NCBI GenBank assembly: GCA_946186225.1
Contig: CAMHMK010000006.1
Location: 1-32,935, forward strand
From: an uncultured Clostridia bacterium
GTDB taxonomy: Bacteria; Bacillota; Clostridia; Oscillospirales; Oscillospiraceae
Direction of reading: 5' to 3'
DNA: 32,935 nt
The notes beneath the pieces are model-generated. The model worked only from the letters and a program-made list of their open reading frames with translations. It made no database searches and was not told where the DNA came from. The position numbers and the translations under genes are program-made. How positions within the stretch are numbered: the first letter of the stretch is position 1; each line of letters starts with the position of its first letter. Positions 15,847 to 23,090 of this stretch are shown piece by piece.

Positions 15847-17013
15847 TTGAACTGCGAACAGATTTATGAATTATTAAGCACAAAGCTGGACGGAGCGCTC
15901 TCCGCTGAAGACGAGGCGCGGGTGCAGGCGCATCTCGACGCATGTCCGGACTGCCGCCGCCTCTATGAGGCGATGGCTTCCATTGAACAGATGACTGCCG
16001 ACCTCGCCGTTCCTGCTCCGGAGGGCCTGAAGCGGGGCGTAATGTATCGGATCAGCCGGGAATCCGGCAACCAGAAGAAGAAAAAGCACGGATACTGGGG
16101 TGTTGGCACCGGCTTCGGTCTGATCGCCGCCGTCCTGGTCCTGCTGGTCGGCACCGGCGTCATCCGTCTGCCGCATCCGGAGCTTGCTGTCAAAAGCAGT
16201 ACGCCGCCCGTGACCGCTGCCATGGTCCCCGTGGCCACGCAAGCGCCTGCGGAAGCGAATGCGGAAACCGATATTCTGGCGCTGCCGTCGATTGAGGACG
16301 ACACCGCCAAGGGCGGCCTGCACATCTCGCAATTTGCCTCGGATGCTCTGCATGCGAGCGCGATCGTGTCGCCCACGCAGAGCCCGGAGCTCGATGAAAA
16401 TTCCGTTCCCTGCGACACCTACTATCAAAGCGGCGGAAGCAGCGAAGACAGTTTTGGCGAGCCGGTCCGCGGTTCTGTCAATCCAATGGATGAGATTCTT
16501 CGTATGCGCTGCGCAAGCCTGAGCGAGCAGACAGGCTACCCGGTCCTGATCTACACCGAGTTCTCTGCAGACAGCCTGCTGGATCTGCTGGCGGAGGCGG
16601 AGCCGGAGCTCTACGACCGTCTGATCGAGGCTGAGGTTCTGACGTTCTCCCAGGCACTGGGCAGACCGGACGACAGCAGCGAGGTGGTGTACGCCACCGA
16701 TTACGAAACCATGCTGGCCGTGCAGGAATGGCTGGTTCAGAATCTGCCCAGGTCAGAGGACATGGACGCCCAAGTGCAGCAAGCGGAAAGCGAGCTGCTG
16801 ATCCGTCTGGAGACGCTCGACCCCAGCAGCGGCGCTCTGAACCGGATCGTCACCTGGGCTCCGCGGACCGAGGCCATTTCCTGGCCGGAGACCTGGCCCG
16901 CCGGCTGGGCCGTCCGCCTGCGCACCGGCGAAAACTGGTCTCTCTTCTACCCCACCGAGGATTATGCGACCAGGCCAGATGGTACTGCCCTTCTGGTTTT
17001 TCCGGCGGATTGA
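15847..17013 (+). CDS. Membrane anti-sigma factor with zinc finger and large ectodomain
   Basis: 388 aa. The N-terminal cytoplasmic part has the zinc-binding anti-sigma motif H29-X3-C33-X2-C36, which would hold the neighbouring ECF sigma factor. A lysine stretch (77-80) precedes one transmembrane helix at about 84-106. The remaining 280 residues are outside the cell: a Ser/Thr/Pro-rich linker, then a Glu/Asp-rich domain I do not recognise. The start is TTG at 15847, chosen because AAAGGAGGG lies 8 bases upstream and no ATG or GTG is available in frame. The ectodomain is long compared with RsiW-type factors and may sense the signal. A strong terminator follows. Confidence 0.87.
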   Translation: MNCEQIYELLSTKLDGALSAEDEARVQAHLDACPDCRRLYEAMASIEQMTADLAVPAPEGLKRGVMYRISRESGNQKKKKHGYWGVGTGFGLIAAVLVLLVGTGVIRLPHPELAVKSSTPPVTAAMVPVATQAPAEANAETDILALPSIEDDTAKGGLHISQFASDALHASAIVSPTQSPELDENSVPCDTYYQSGGSSEDSFGEPVRGSVNPMDEILRMRCASLSEQTGYPVLIYTEFSADSLLDLLAEAEPELYDRLIEAEVLTFSQALGRPDDSSEVVYATDYETMLAVQEWLVQNLPRSEDMDAQVQQAESELLIRLETLDPSSGALNRIVTWAPRTEAISWPETWPAGWAVRLRTGENWSLFYPTEDYATRPDGTALLVFPAD

Positions 17014-17036
17014 CAAACCACCATACCGGATCCGTG

Positions 17037-17079
17037 AGAACCGGTACAGCCCGAACATCGGCTGTACCGGTTCTTTTTT
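17037..17079 (+). terminator. Rho-independent terminator of the sigma/anti-sigma operon
   Basis: A 15-bp stem (17037-17051 with 17060-17074) with an 8-base loop is followed by a T-run (TTCTTTTTTC). It starts 23 bases after the anti-sigma stop. Confidence 0.93.
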
Positions 17080-17187
17080 CATCTTCTTCTCATATACTGG
17101 ATTATCGTCCCCTCTGTACCGCGCGAGCATGGAGCACAATACCGGAAGGCTGATTTCTACAATAATCGTGGGGAGGCTTGTATCACG

Positions 17188-18141
17188 ATGGCAAAGATCT
17201 ATGGAAGCGTGCTGGAGCTCGTCGGCGGCACGCCACTGGTCGAGCTTCGAAATATCGAGGCAGCCCGCAGGCTGCGGGCAAGGGTGCTGGTCAAGCTCGA
17301 GTATCTGAATCCCACCGGGAGCGTGAAGGACCGCACTGCAAAGGCCATGCTGGAGGATGCAGAGCGCCGCGGACTGCTCCAGAAGGGCTCGATCATCATA
17401 GAGCCGACCTCCGGCAACACCGGCATCGGGCTGGCAGCGGCAGCCGCTGCAAAGGGATACCGCATCATCCTGACCATGCCGGAGACCATGAGCGAGGAGC
17501 GCAGGAGCATTCTGAAGGCATACGGCGCAGAGATCGTCCTCACGGACGGGGCCAAGGGGATGAGCGGCGCCATGGAACAGGCGAAGGCCCTCGCCGCGCA
17601 GACGCCGGGCAGCTTCATCCCGGGGCAGTTTGTCAATCCGGTCAACCCGTGGATCCATGCGCAAACCACCGGGCCTGAGATCTGGCAGGACACCGACGGC
17701 TGCGTCGATCTCTTCGTTGCGGGCGTCGGCACGGGCGGAACGCTGACCGGAGCCGGGCGCTATCTGAAACGGATGCGGCCGGAACTCCGGGTCTATGCCG
17801 TTGAGCCTGCCTCTTCCCCCGTGTTGTCCGGCGGTCAGCCCGGCGCGCACCTGCTCCAGGGCATCGGTGCAGGCTTCGTCCCGGAGGTGCTGGACACGAC
17901 GGTTTCCGACGGGATCATCCCGGTCAGGAACGAGGACGCCTTTGAGACCGCAAAGCTTCTGGCAAGGTCGGAGGGGATCTCCAACGGCATCAGCTCCGGC
18001 GCTGCGCTCTGGGCCGCCCTGCACCTGGCTGAGCAGCCGGAGCACGCGGGTAAGACCATCGTGGTCCTCCTGCCCGACAGCGGGGACCGGTACTATTCCA
18101 CGCCGCTGTTCCAATCAATCCGATATTTCGATCCGAGGTGA
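17188..18141 (+). CDS. cysK: Cysteine synthase A (O-acetylserine sulfhydrylase)
   Basis: A 317-aa PLP enzyme making cysteine from O-acetylserine and sulfide. The PLP lysine is K47 in NPTGSVKDR. The substrate loop TSGNTGIGLA and the phosphate-binding GVGTGGTLTG are both present, as is GISSGAA near the C-terminus. Length is typical. GGGAGG lies 11 bases before the ATG, a slightly long spacing. The gene is followed by cysE with only five bases between them, so both halves of the cysteine synthase complex are made from one mRNA. No T-box or clear -35 was seen upstream. Confidence 0.95.
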   Translation: MAKIYGSVLELVGGTPLVELRNIEAARRLRARVLVKLEYLNPTGSVKDRTAKAMLEDAERRGLLQKGSIIIEPTSGNTGIGLAAAAAAKGYRIILTMPETMSEERRSILKAYGAEIVLTDGAKGMSGAMEQAKALAAQTPGSFIPGQFVNPVNPWIHAQTTGPEIWQDTDGCVDLFVAGVGTGGTLTGAGRYLKRMRPELRVYAVEPASSPVLSGGQPGAHLLQGIGAGFVPEVLDTTVSDGIIPVRNEDAFETAKLLARSEGISNGISSGAALWAALHLAEQPEHAGKTIVVLLPDSGDRYYSTPLFQSIRYFDPR

Positions 18142-18146
18142 CTTCC

Positions 18147-19073
18147 ATGCGCTTTCGTGCGGGCGACGCGCAAACGATCCACAAGCTTGTGGAGCTGACG
18201 CTTTCCGACTACGAACAGGACCGGGACATCGACAAGCTGGACGTCTTTTCCCTGCCGAACCGAAAGGCAGTCGAGAAAATCACCGATCAGCTGCTTGAGA
18301 TCATCTACCCCGGATATTTCCGGGAGGAATCGGGGGCCGTGCTGAACACGAAGCACAGTCTCGGCGCACTGATTGAGGACGTGATCTGCAAATTGGAGGG
18401 GCAGGTTTCGATCGCCCTGCGCTACCGGCCGGATCTCTGCCCGGCTGCGGAGCGGGCCGGACAGCCGGTGGAATGCCCGCCCGCCGTGGAGCGGAAATGC
18501 GAGATCGCGGCGCAGGAGATCACGGAATCGTTTTTCCGAACACTCCCGGCGATCCGACAAAGGCTGGCAACGGATCTGGACGCCTTTTTTGAGGGAGACC
18601 CCGCGGCCAAGTCCAGGTCCGAGATCATCTGCTCCTATCCGGGCTTCCACGCCGTGACGGTGTACCGGCTTGCCCACGAGCTGGCGGTGGAAGGCGTTCC
18701 GATCCTGCCGCGCATTATGACCGAATACGAGCACGGGCGGACCGGGATCGACATCCATCCCGGCGCAGAGATCGGAAACGATTTCTTCATCGATCACGGG
18801 ACCGGCGTTGTGATCGGGGAAACCGCGGTGATCGGCGAGCACGTCAAGATCTACCAGGGCGTGACGCTCGGCGGGCTCTCGACCCGCGGCGGGCGGCAGC
18901 TGTGCGGGAAAAAGCGGCATCCGACCATCGAGGACGGCGTCACGATCTATTCCGGCGCATCCATCCTGGGCGGAGACACCGTGATCGGCCACGACAGCAT
19001 CATCGGCGGCAACGCGTTCATCACCGCGTCCGTCCCGCCGAATTCAAAGGTCAGCGTGGTTTTGTCCAATTAA
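18147..19073 (+). CDS. cysE: Serine O-acetyltransferase
   Basis: A 308-aa enzyme that acetylates serine with acetyl-CoA, feeding CysK. The C-terminal half is a left-handed beta-helix of hexapeptide repeats (GIDIHPGAEIGNDFFIDHG and VVIGETAVIGEHVKIYQG), ending with YSGASILGGDTVIGHDSIIGG. The N-terminal half is helical and long, as in the EpsC/SAT-like class found in Clostridia. ATG at 18147 is chosen because GAGGTGA lies 6 bases upstream; an in-frame GTG overlapping the cysK stop has no ribosome site. A long hairpin follows at once. Confidence 0.93.
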   Translation: MRFRAGDAQTIHKLVELTLSDYEQDRDIDKLDVFSLPNRKAVEKITDQLLEIIYPGYFREESGAVLNTKHSLGALIEDVICKLEGQVSIALRYRPDLCPAAERAGQPVECPPAVERKCEIAAQEITESFFRTLPAIRQRLATDLDAFFEGDPAAKSRSEIICSYPGFHAVTVYRLAHELAVEGVPILPRIMTEYEHGRTGIDIHPGAEIGNDFFIDHGTGVVIGETAVIGEHVKIYQGVTLGGLSTRGGRQLCGKKRHPTIEDGVTIYSGASILGGDTVIGHDSIIGGNAFITASVPPNSKVSVVLSN

Positions 19074-19075
19074 CC

Positions 19076-19126
19076 ATACGCAGCAGAGGACGGTTCATTT
19101 CGCATGAACCGTCCTCTGCTGCGTAT
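19076..19126. terminator. 23-bp stem hairpin between convergent cysE and HD gene
   Basis: A perfect 23-bp stem (19076-19098 with 19104-19126) has a 5-base loop, TTCGC. It begins just after the cysE stop and ends six bases before the stop of the HD-domain gene, so it probably serves both strands. The flanking T-run is short (ATTTGG on the plus strand). Confidence 0.85.
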
Positions 19127-19132
19127 TTGGGA

Positions 19133-19711
19133 TCACTCTAAGAAATAGGTTGCCTCGGTATCGGCCACCGAGAGGGCGAAGGCCAGGGGGAATTTTGCCA
19201 TGGCCTGGCCGACGGTGCGGTTGTCCTCGTCGCCGGAGAAGCCCATGTGATAGCGGATGGCGAAGGCCTCCTGATCGGTCAGGTCCATGTATTTCATGAT
19301 CATCCAGACCGATTTTTCGCCGTGTCCGAAGGGCAGGGGATCTTCAAAGTTGTAGGTGGCCACCTTCTGCCAGGCACCGCGCTCATCCTTGACGTTGCGG
19401 AAGCCGGGGCGGTAGCAGCCGATCTTGCAGACGTCGTGGAGCAGGGAGACCAGGGCAATGCTCTCGGGGCTGTAGTCGTCGCCCACCAGCTTGTAGACCT
19501 GCTGGACGCGGGGACGGTTCATATAGGCCCGCAGGCAGTCGTAGACGTTCAGACTGTGCTGGCAAAGTCCGCCCGCCACGGAGGAATGATACCGCGCGCT
19601 GGCCGGAGCCGTGAAAAAGTCCGAATCGAGCAGAAATTGCAGAAAGTTCTCCGCGCCGTCACGGGTGATGTATTTGCGATAGAGCTCTACAAAGCGTTCC
19701 TTGGGATCCAT
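19133..19711 (-). CDS. HD-domain hydrolase
   Basis: A 192-aa protein of the HD metal-dependent phosphohydrolase superfamily. The candidate metal ligands are H52 in LCQHSLNVY, the HD pair H92-D93 in SLLHDVCKIG, and later His residues in FGHGEKS and RYHMGF. It resembles uncharacterised HD proteins of Clostridia; a nucleotide or cyclic-nucleotide substrate is possible but not shown. ATG at 19711 follows AAGGAG by 8 bases; an upstream in-frame TTG lies too near the ribosome site. It has its own promoter and lies just downstream of the ptsI terminator, so it is a single-gene unit. Confidence 0.82.
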   Translation of the reverse strand: MDPKERFVELYRKYITRDGAENFLQFLLDSDFFTAPASARYHSSVAGGLCQHSLNVYDCLRAYMNRPRVQQVYKLVGDDYSPESIALVSLLHDVCKIGCYRPGFRNVKDERGAWQKVATYNFEDPLPFGHGEKSVWMIMKYMDLTDQEAFAIRYHMGFSGDEDNRTVGQAMAKFPLAFALSVADTEATYFLE

Positions 19712-19743
19712 CGGCAAGTCTCCTTCTTCCAGGTTTTTTCTTT

Positions 19744-19772
19744 AGTATAGCCCAAAAGGAGCGATATTGCAA
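19744..19772 (-). promoter_or_regulatory. Promoter of the HD-domain gene
   Basis: On the minus strand, TTGCAA (19767-19772) and TATACT (19744-19749) are 17 bp apart, 33 bases before the ATG at 19711. Confidence 0.78.
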
Positions 19773-19788
19773 GGGAAAAATGAAGCGT

Positions 19789-19837
19789 AAAAGCGTCCGG
19801 CTGTATCTCTGCTTGCGAGATACAGCCGGACGCTTTT
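19789..19837 (-). terminator. ptsI terminator
   Basis: A perfect 21-bp stem (19789-19809 with 19817-19837) with a 7-base loop starts 15 bases after the ptsI stop on the minus strand. The stem ends in four T residues, and further T-rich sequence follows slightly downstream. Confidence 0.85.
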
Positions 19838-19851
19838 GCCGGACCGGAAAA

Positions 19852-21507
19852 TCAGCTTTCCAGCTTCTCCAGGGTGCAGGTCTTGGCGATGGACTTGCGG
19901 ATGGCAGCGCGGAGGGGAAGGACGGAGGACGGGGAGACGGACAGCTCGTCGATGCCGATGGCCAGGAAGGTCTCGAGCAGGGAGATGTCCGCGCCGAGCT
20001 CGCCGCAGATGCCGATCCAGATACCGGCGGCGTGGGCCGCGTCGGCCGCGATCTTGATGGCGCGCAGGACGGCGGGGTGATGCGGGTCGAAGAACTTGCC
20101 CAGGTCGTTGGCCTGACGGTCGCAGGCCAGGGTGTACTGGGTCAGGTCGTTGGTGCCGACGGAGAAGAAATCCACTTCCTTGGCCAGGGCGTCTGCCACG
20201 AAGATGGAGGCGGGGGTCTCGATCATGATGCCGATCTCGGTCTCGGGGTTGAAGGGGATGCCCTCAGCCTTGAGCTCCTCCATGACCTTGGCGCAGGCGC
20301 GCTTGCACTCCTTGACCTCCCAGACGGAGGTGATCATCGGGAACATGATGGCGACCTTGCCGTAGGCGGAGGCGCGGTAGAGGGCGCGCAGCTGGGTGCG
20401 GAAGATCTCGGGACGGTTCAGGCAGATGCGGATCGCACGGACGCCGAGGGCCGGGTTCTCTTCCTTCTTCATGTCAAAGTAGCTGACCTGCTTGTCCGCG
20501 CCGATGTCAAGGGTGCGGATCACGACGCGCTTGCCGTTGAGGCCCTCGGCCACGGCCTTGTAGGCCTTGAACTGAGTCTCTTCGTCGGGGAAGTCGGTGG
20601 CCTTGAGATAGAGGAACTCGGAGCGGAACAGGCCGATGCCCTGGCCGTCGTTGTTGAGCACGGCGGGCAGATCGTCGGGGGAGCCGATGTTGCAGTAGAC
20701 CAGAATCTCGCGGCCGTCGAGGGTGACGTCCTTCTGGCCCTTCATGGTGTCCATGAGGACCTTCATTTCCTGCTGCTTCTTGAGCTTGGCATTATAGGCA
20801 GTGAGCGTGATCTCGTCGGGCTCGAGCGCGACCTTGCCGGTCTCGCCGTCGATGTAGGCGATGCGGCCCTCCATCTCGGTCTTCAGACTCTCGCCCAGGC
20901 CGCAGATGGCGGGGATGCCCATGGTGCGGGCCAGGATGGCGGTGTGGCTGTTGCCGGAGCCGCCCTGGGTCATGAAGCCGAGGATCTTGCTCTTGTCGAG
21001 CTGGAGGGTCTCGGACGGGGCCAGGTCGTCGGCGGCCAGGACCACGGGAACGTCGGAGTCGATGCCGCCCTCGACAACGCCCATGAGGTTGTTGAGGATG
21101 CGGCCGGTGACGTCGCGGATATCAGCGGCGCGGGCCTGCATATAGGCGTCGTCCATCGCGGCAAACATGGCGGCGAACTGCTCGCCGGCGCACTGCACGG
21201 CGTATTCGACGTTGCAGCCCTCTTCTGCGAGGGTGTCCATAATGGCCTCAACGTAGTCCTCATCCTCAACGAACATGGCGTGGGTCTCGAAGAGGATGGC
21301 AGCCTCGTCACCGGCTTCCTCGCGGCACTTGTCCGCCAGGCGGTTGAGCTGCTCGATGGATTTTTCCTGCGCGGCGGCCAGGCGCGCCTTCTCGGCAGCC
21401 TGGTCGGGGGCGTCATACTTGGTGACGGTGGCGTCGCTGCGGCGGAAGAAGTAGATGGGGCCGCTGGTGACACCCTTGGAAACGCCCTTGCCCTGTAACA
21501 AAATCAT
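19852..21507 (-). CDS. ptsI: PTS Enzyme I (phosphoenolpyruvate-protein phosphotransferase)
   Basis: A 551-aa cytoplasmic enzyme that takes phosphate from PEP and passes it to HPr, the first step of all PTS sugar uptake. The phosphorylated His is H188 in QGGSGNSHTAILAR. The PEP-binding C-terminal barrel shows GLFRSEFLYL, ENPALGVRAIR, MIETPASIFVADA, FFSVGTNDLTQY and the active-site Cys in GICGELGAD. Length is slightly below the usual 570. AGGAGG precedes the ATG by 6 bases. It lies downstream of ptsH on the same strand, 74 bases apart, with a short hairpin between. Confidence 0.96.
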   Translation of the reverse strand: MILLQGKGVSKGVTSGPIYFFRRSDATVTKYDAPDQAAEKARLAAAQEKSIEQLNRLADKCREEAGDEAAILFETHAMFVEDEDYVEAIMDTLAEEGCNVEYAVQCAGEQFAAMFAAMDDAYMQARAADIRDVTGRILNNLMGVVEGGIDSDVPVVLAADDLAPSETLQLDKSKILGFMTQGGSGNSHTAILARTMGIPAICGLGESLKTEMEGRIAYIDGETGKVALEPDEITLTAYNAKLKKQQEMKVLMDTMKGQKDVTLDGREILVYCNIGSPDDLPAVLNNDGQGIGLFRSEFLYLKATDFPDEETQFKAYKAVAEGLNGKRVVIRTLDIGADKQVSYFDMKKEENPALGVRAIRICLNRPEIFRTQLRALYRASAYGKVAIMFPMITSVWEVKECKRACAKVMEELKAEGIPFNPETEIGIMIETPASIFVADALAKEVDFFSVGTNDLTQYTLACDRQANDLGKFFDPHHPAVLRAIKIAADAAHAAGIWIGICGELGADISLLETFLAIGIDELSVSPSSVLPLRAAIRKSIAKTCTLEKLES

Positions 21508-21542
21508 GGTGTACCTCCTGAAAGAATGTGATGATAGAAGCG

Positions 21543-21566
21543 CGGGCGGGGTTTGTGCCCCGCCCG
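21543..21566 (-). other. Hairpin between ptsH and ptsI
   Basis: A 9-bp all-GC stem (21543-21551 with 21558-21566) with a 6-base loop lies in the ptsH-ptsI gap. No T-run follows, so it may stop 3' decay or cause partial termination. Either would let the cell make more HPr than Enzyme I. Confidence 0.6.
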
Positions 21567-21581
21567 TTCGGATGTTTCGGA

Positions 21582-21842
21582 TTACAGATTCTCCTCGAGG
21601 AACTTCTTGACGCCCTCGATGGCTTCATCCTCCGCGGGGCCTTCCGCGGCGATGGTAATGGTGTTGCCGGTCTTGATGCCCATGCCCATGACCTTCATGA
21701 GCTGAGAAGCCTTGACAGTGTTGCCATCCTTGGTGATGGTGACGACGGTGTCACCGAAGCCCTTAGCGAGCTTGGCCAGCAGGCCGGCAGGACGAGCATG
21801 GATGCCCAGAGGGTCCTTGATGGTATAATCGAACTGCTTCAT
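21582..21842 (-). CDS. ptsH: PTS phosphocarrier protein HPr
   Basis: An 86-aa carrier that moves phosphate from Enzyme I to sugar-specific EIIA domains. The phosphorylated histidine is H15 in GIHARPAG. Ser46 is present in KASQLMKVMG at the position where HPr kinase modifies Gram-positive HPr, so HPr-Ser-P with CcpA could act in catabolite control. HPr kinase itself is not in this window. AAGGAG lies about 9 bases before the ATG. The first gene of the ptsHI unit, it is divergent from the sucrose operon and probably shares its control region. Confidence 0.95.
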   Translation of the reverse strand: MKQFDYTIKDPLGIHARPAGLLAKLAKGFGDTVVTITKDGNTVKASQLMKVMGMGIKTGNTITIAAEGPAEDEAIEGVKKFLEENL

Positions 21843-21880
21843 TTTACTTTTCTCCTTTACAAGATGTATTGAATGGTCTT

Positions 21881-21894
21881 TGAAATCGGTTTCA
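21881..21894 (-). promoter_or_regulatory. LacI/CcpA-type operator downstream of the ptsH promoter
   Basis: Read on the minus strand it is TGAAACCGATTTCA, a near-palindrome around a central CG. It fits both the LacI-family form and the CcpA cre consensus WTGNAANCGNWNNCW. It differs at one base from the site at 22094-22107. Its centre is 18.5 bp past the -10 box, within the transcribed leader, where bound protein would block elongation or promoter clearance. Confidence 0.75.
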
Positions 21895-21905
21895 TTCTCC
21901 TTAAC

Positions 21906-21934
21906 ATTTTACACGGTTTCTCTCTTTCTGTCTA
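21906..21934 (-). promoter_or_regulatory. Promoter of ptsHI
   Basis: On the minus strand, TAGACA (21929-21934) and TAAAAT (21906-21911) are 17 bp apart. The predicted start lies about 55 bases before the ptsH ATG. Confidence 0.68.
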
Positions 21935-22053
21935 CATGGGATAATTGCCAAGATTCCAAACTGCATTTTATGCACATTTCCTATATGAAGATCCACCCTT
22001 CTGTGAAATAAGCACAAATCCGGAAAGGAACCGCCCCAATTCAGCATTTCCTC

Positions 22054-22082
22054 TTGCAATCAAATCCCGGTTATGCTATCAT
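22054..22082 (+). promoter_or_regulatory. Promoter of the sucrose operon
   Basis: TTGCAA at 22054-22059 and TATCAT at 22077-22082 are 17 bp apart. TGC immediately before the -10 gives an extended -10 element. The scrK ATG is 41 bases downstream. Confidence 0.75.
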
Positions 22083-22093
22083 GGTTATATCTA

Positions 22094-22107
22094 TGAAAAC
22101 GATTTCA
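22094..22107 (+). promoter_or_regulatory. LacI/CcpA-type operator at the start of the sucrose operon
   Basis: TGAAAACGATTTCA is a near-palindrome with a central CG. It lies just after the predicted start site and ends 3 bases before the GGAGG of scrK. Its centre is 18.5 bp past the -10 box, the same as the ptsH site. The LacI-type regulator at 24937 is the obvious candidate; CcpA also fits. Confidence 0.78.
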
Positions 22108-22123
22108 ATTCGGAGGGGCAATT

Positions 22124-23077
22124 ATGGCAGTTTTACTGACTTTGGGCGAACTATTGATTGATCTGACGCAAACCCACGTGGATGAGCGCCAGGTGCGGCA
22201 CTTTGCCGCAAATCCGGGCGGTGCCCCGGCCAACGTGGCAGTTGCCGCAGCGCGGCTCGGCACCTCCGCCGGCTTCATCGGCAAGGTCGGCTGCGATACC
22301 TTCGGGCGCGACCTGCGCGCCGTGCTCGAGCGCGACGGCGTGGACGTGACCGGTCTGTATGAGACCGACAAGTGCCTGACCACCCAGGCCGTCGTCAGCG
22401 TCGCCCCCAGCGGCGAGCGCTCCTTTGCCTTCTATCGTTCCCCCGGCGCGGACACCCTGCTGACTGCCGAGGAGGCCGTGAACGCCCTTTCTCCTCTGCC
22501 GAAGATCCTGCATTTCGGCTCCGTCAGTCTGACGGCCGATCCCGTCCGCACCGCGACCCTGGAGGCCGCGGACTATGCCCGTGCCCGCGGCGTGCTGATC
22601 AGCTACGATCCGAACTACCGCGCGAACCTCTGGCCGGACGTGGCCACTGCCCTGCGCTGGATGAAGGTCCCGCTGGAGAAGACCGACGTCCTGAAGATCA
22701 GCGACGAGGAGCTTCCCCTGCTGACCGGCACGGACGACCCGATCGGCGGCACCGCGCAGCTGGCCGCCCTGGGCATCCGCCTGATCCTGGTGACGCTCGG
22801 AAAGAAAGGCACCTTCTACCGTCTGGGCGATGCCGTGGGCACCGTTCCCGGTGTGCGCGTCAAGGTGGCCGACACGAACGGCGCGGGAGATACCTTCCAC
22901 GGTGCGCTTTTGAGCCGTCTGGTGGCCCGCCCCGAGGGACCGCTGAACGCGCTGGAGGTCCCGGAGCTGGAGGAGATGCTCCGCTTTGCCAACCGTGCCG
23001 CGGCACTGACCTGCTCCCGCAGCGGAGCGATCCCCGCGATGCCCACGCTGGCGGAGGTTTCCGCCTTTGCCGGCTGA
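22124..23077 (+). CDS. scrK: Fructokinase (PfkB family)
   Basis: A 317-aa PfkB-family kinase. The N-terminal signature is NPGGAPANVAVAAARLG (30-46); the C-terminal signature is DTNGAGDTFHG (250-260), with D256 as catalytic base. These match fructokinases that make fructose-6-phosphate from the fructose freed by sucrose cleavage; 5-dehydro-2-deoxygluconokinases and others share the fold, but the sucrose context supports fructokinase. GGAGG lies 7-8 bases before the ATG. It is the first gene of a seven-gene operon and lies directly downstream of the operator. The next gene starts 13 bases after its stop. Confidence 0.88.
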   Translation: MAVLLTLGELLIDLTQTHVDERQVRHFAANPGGAPANVAVAAARLGTSAGFIGKVGCDTFGRDLRAVLERDGVDVTGLYETDKCLTTQAVVSVAPSGERSFAFYRSPGADTLLTAEEAVNALSPLPKILHFGSVSLTADPVRTATLEAADYARARGVLISYDPNYRANLWPDVATALRWMKVPLEKTDVLKISDEELPLLTGTDDPIGGTAQLAALGIRLILVTLGKKGTFYRLGDAVGTVPGVRVKVADTNGAGDTFHGALLSRLVARPEGPLNALEVPELEEMLRFANRAAALTCSRSGAIPAMPTLAEVSAFAG

Positions 23078-23090
23078 AAGGAGGCCATAT

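Larger units (their letters stand above)
21843..22123. promoter_or_regulatory. Shared divergent control region of ptsHI and the sucrose operon
   Basis: This 281-bp gap holds two divergent promoters and two operator-like sites, described in their own entries. About 120 bases in the middle (21935-22053) are AT-rich with no gene or clear motif. A 64-codon plus-strand frame crosses the region but lacks a ribosome site. Confidence 0.8.

Noticed and set aside
17093..17163. Possible cysK promoter boxes (TATACT at 17093, TACAAT at 17158)
   Set aside because: Neither has an acceptable -35 at 16-18 bp, so no promoter is claimed although one must exist in this gap.
19780..21498. 572-codon plus-strand open frame
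   Set aside because: It is the antisense of ptsI. It reads as Gly/Asp/Val/Leu-rich low complexity with no known motif, and its start lies inside the ptsI terminator hairpin.
21945..22139. 64-codon plus-strand open frame in the ptsH-scrK gap
   Set aside because: No ribosome site, and it crosses the scrK promoter, operator and start codon in another frame.
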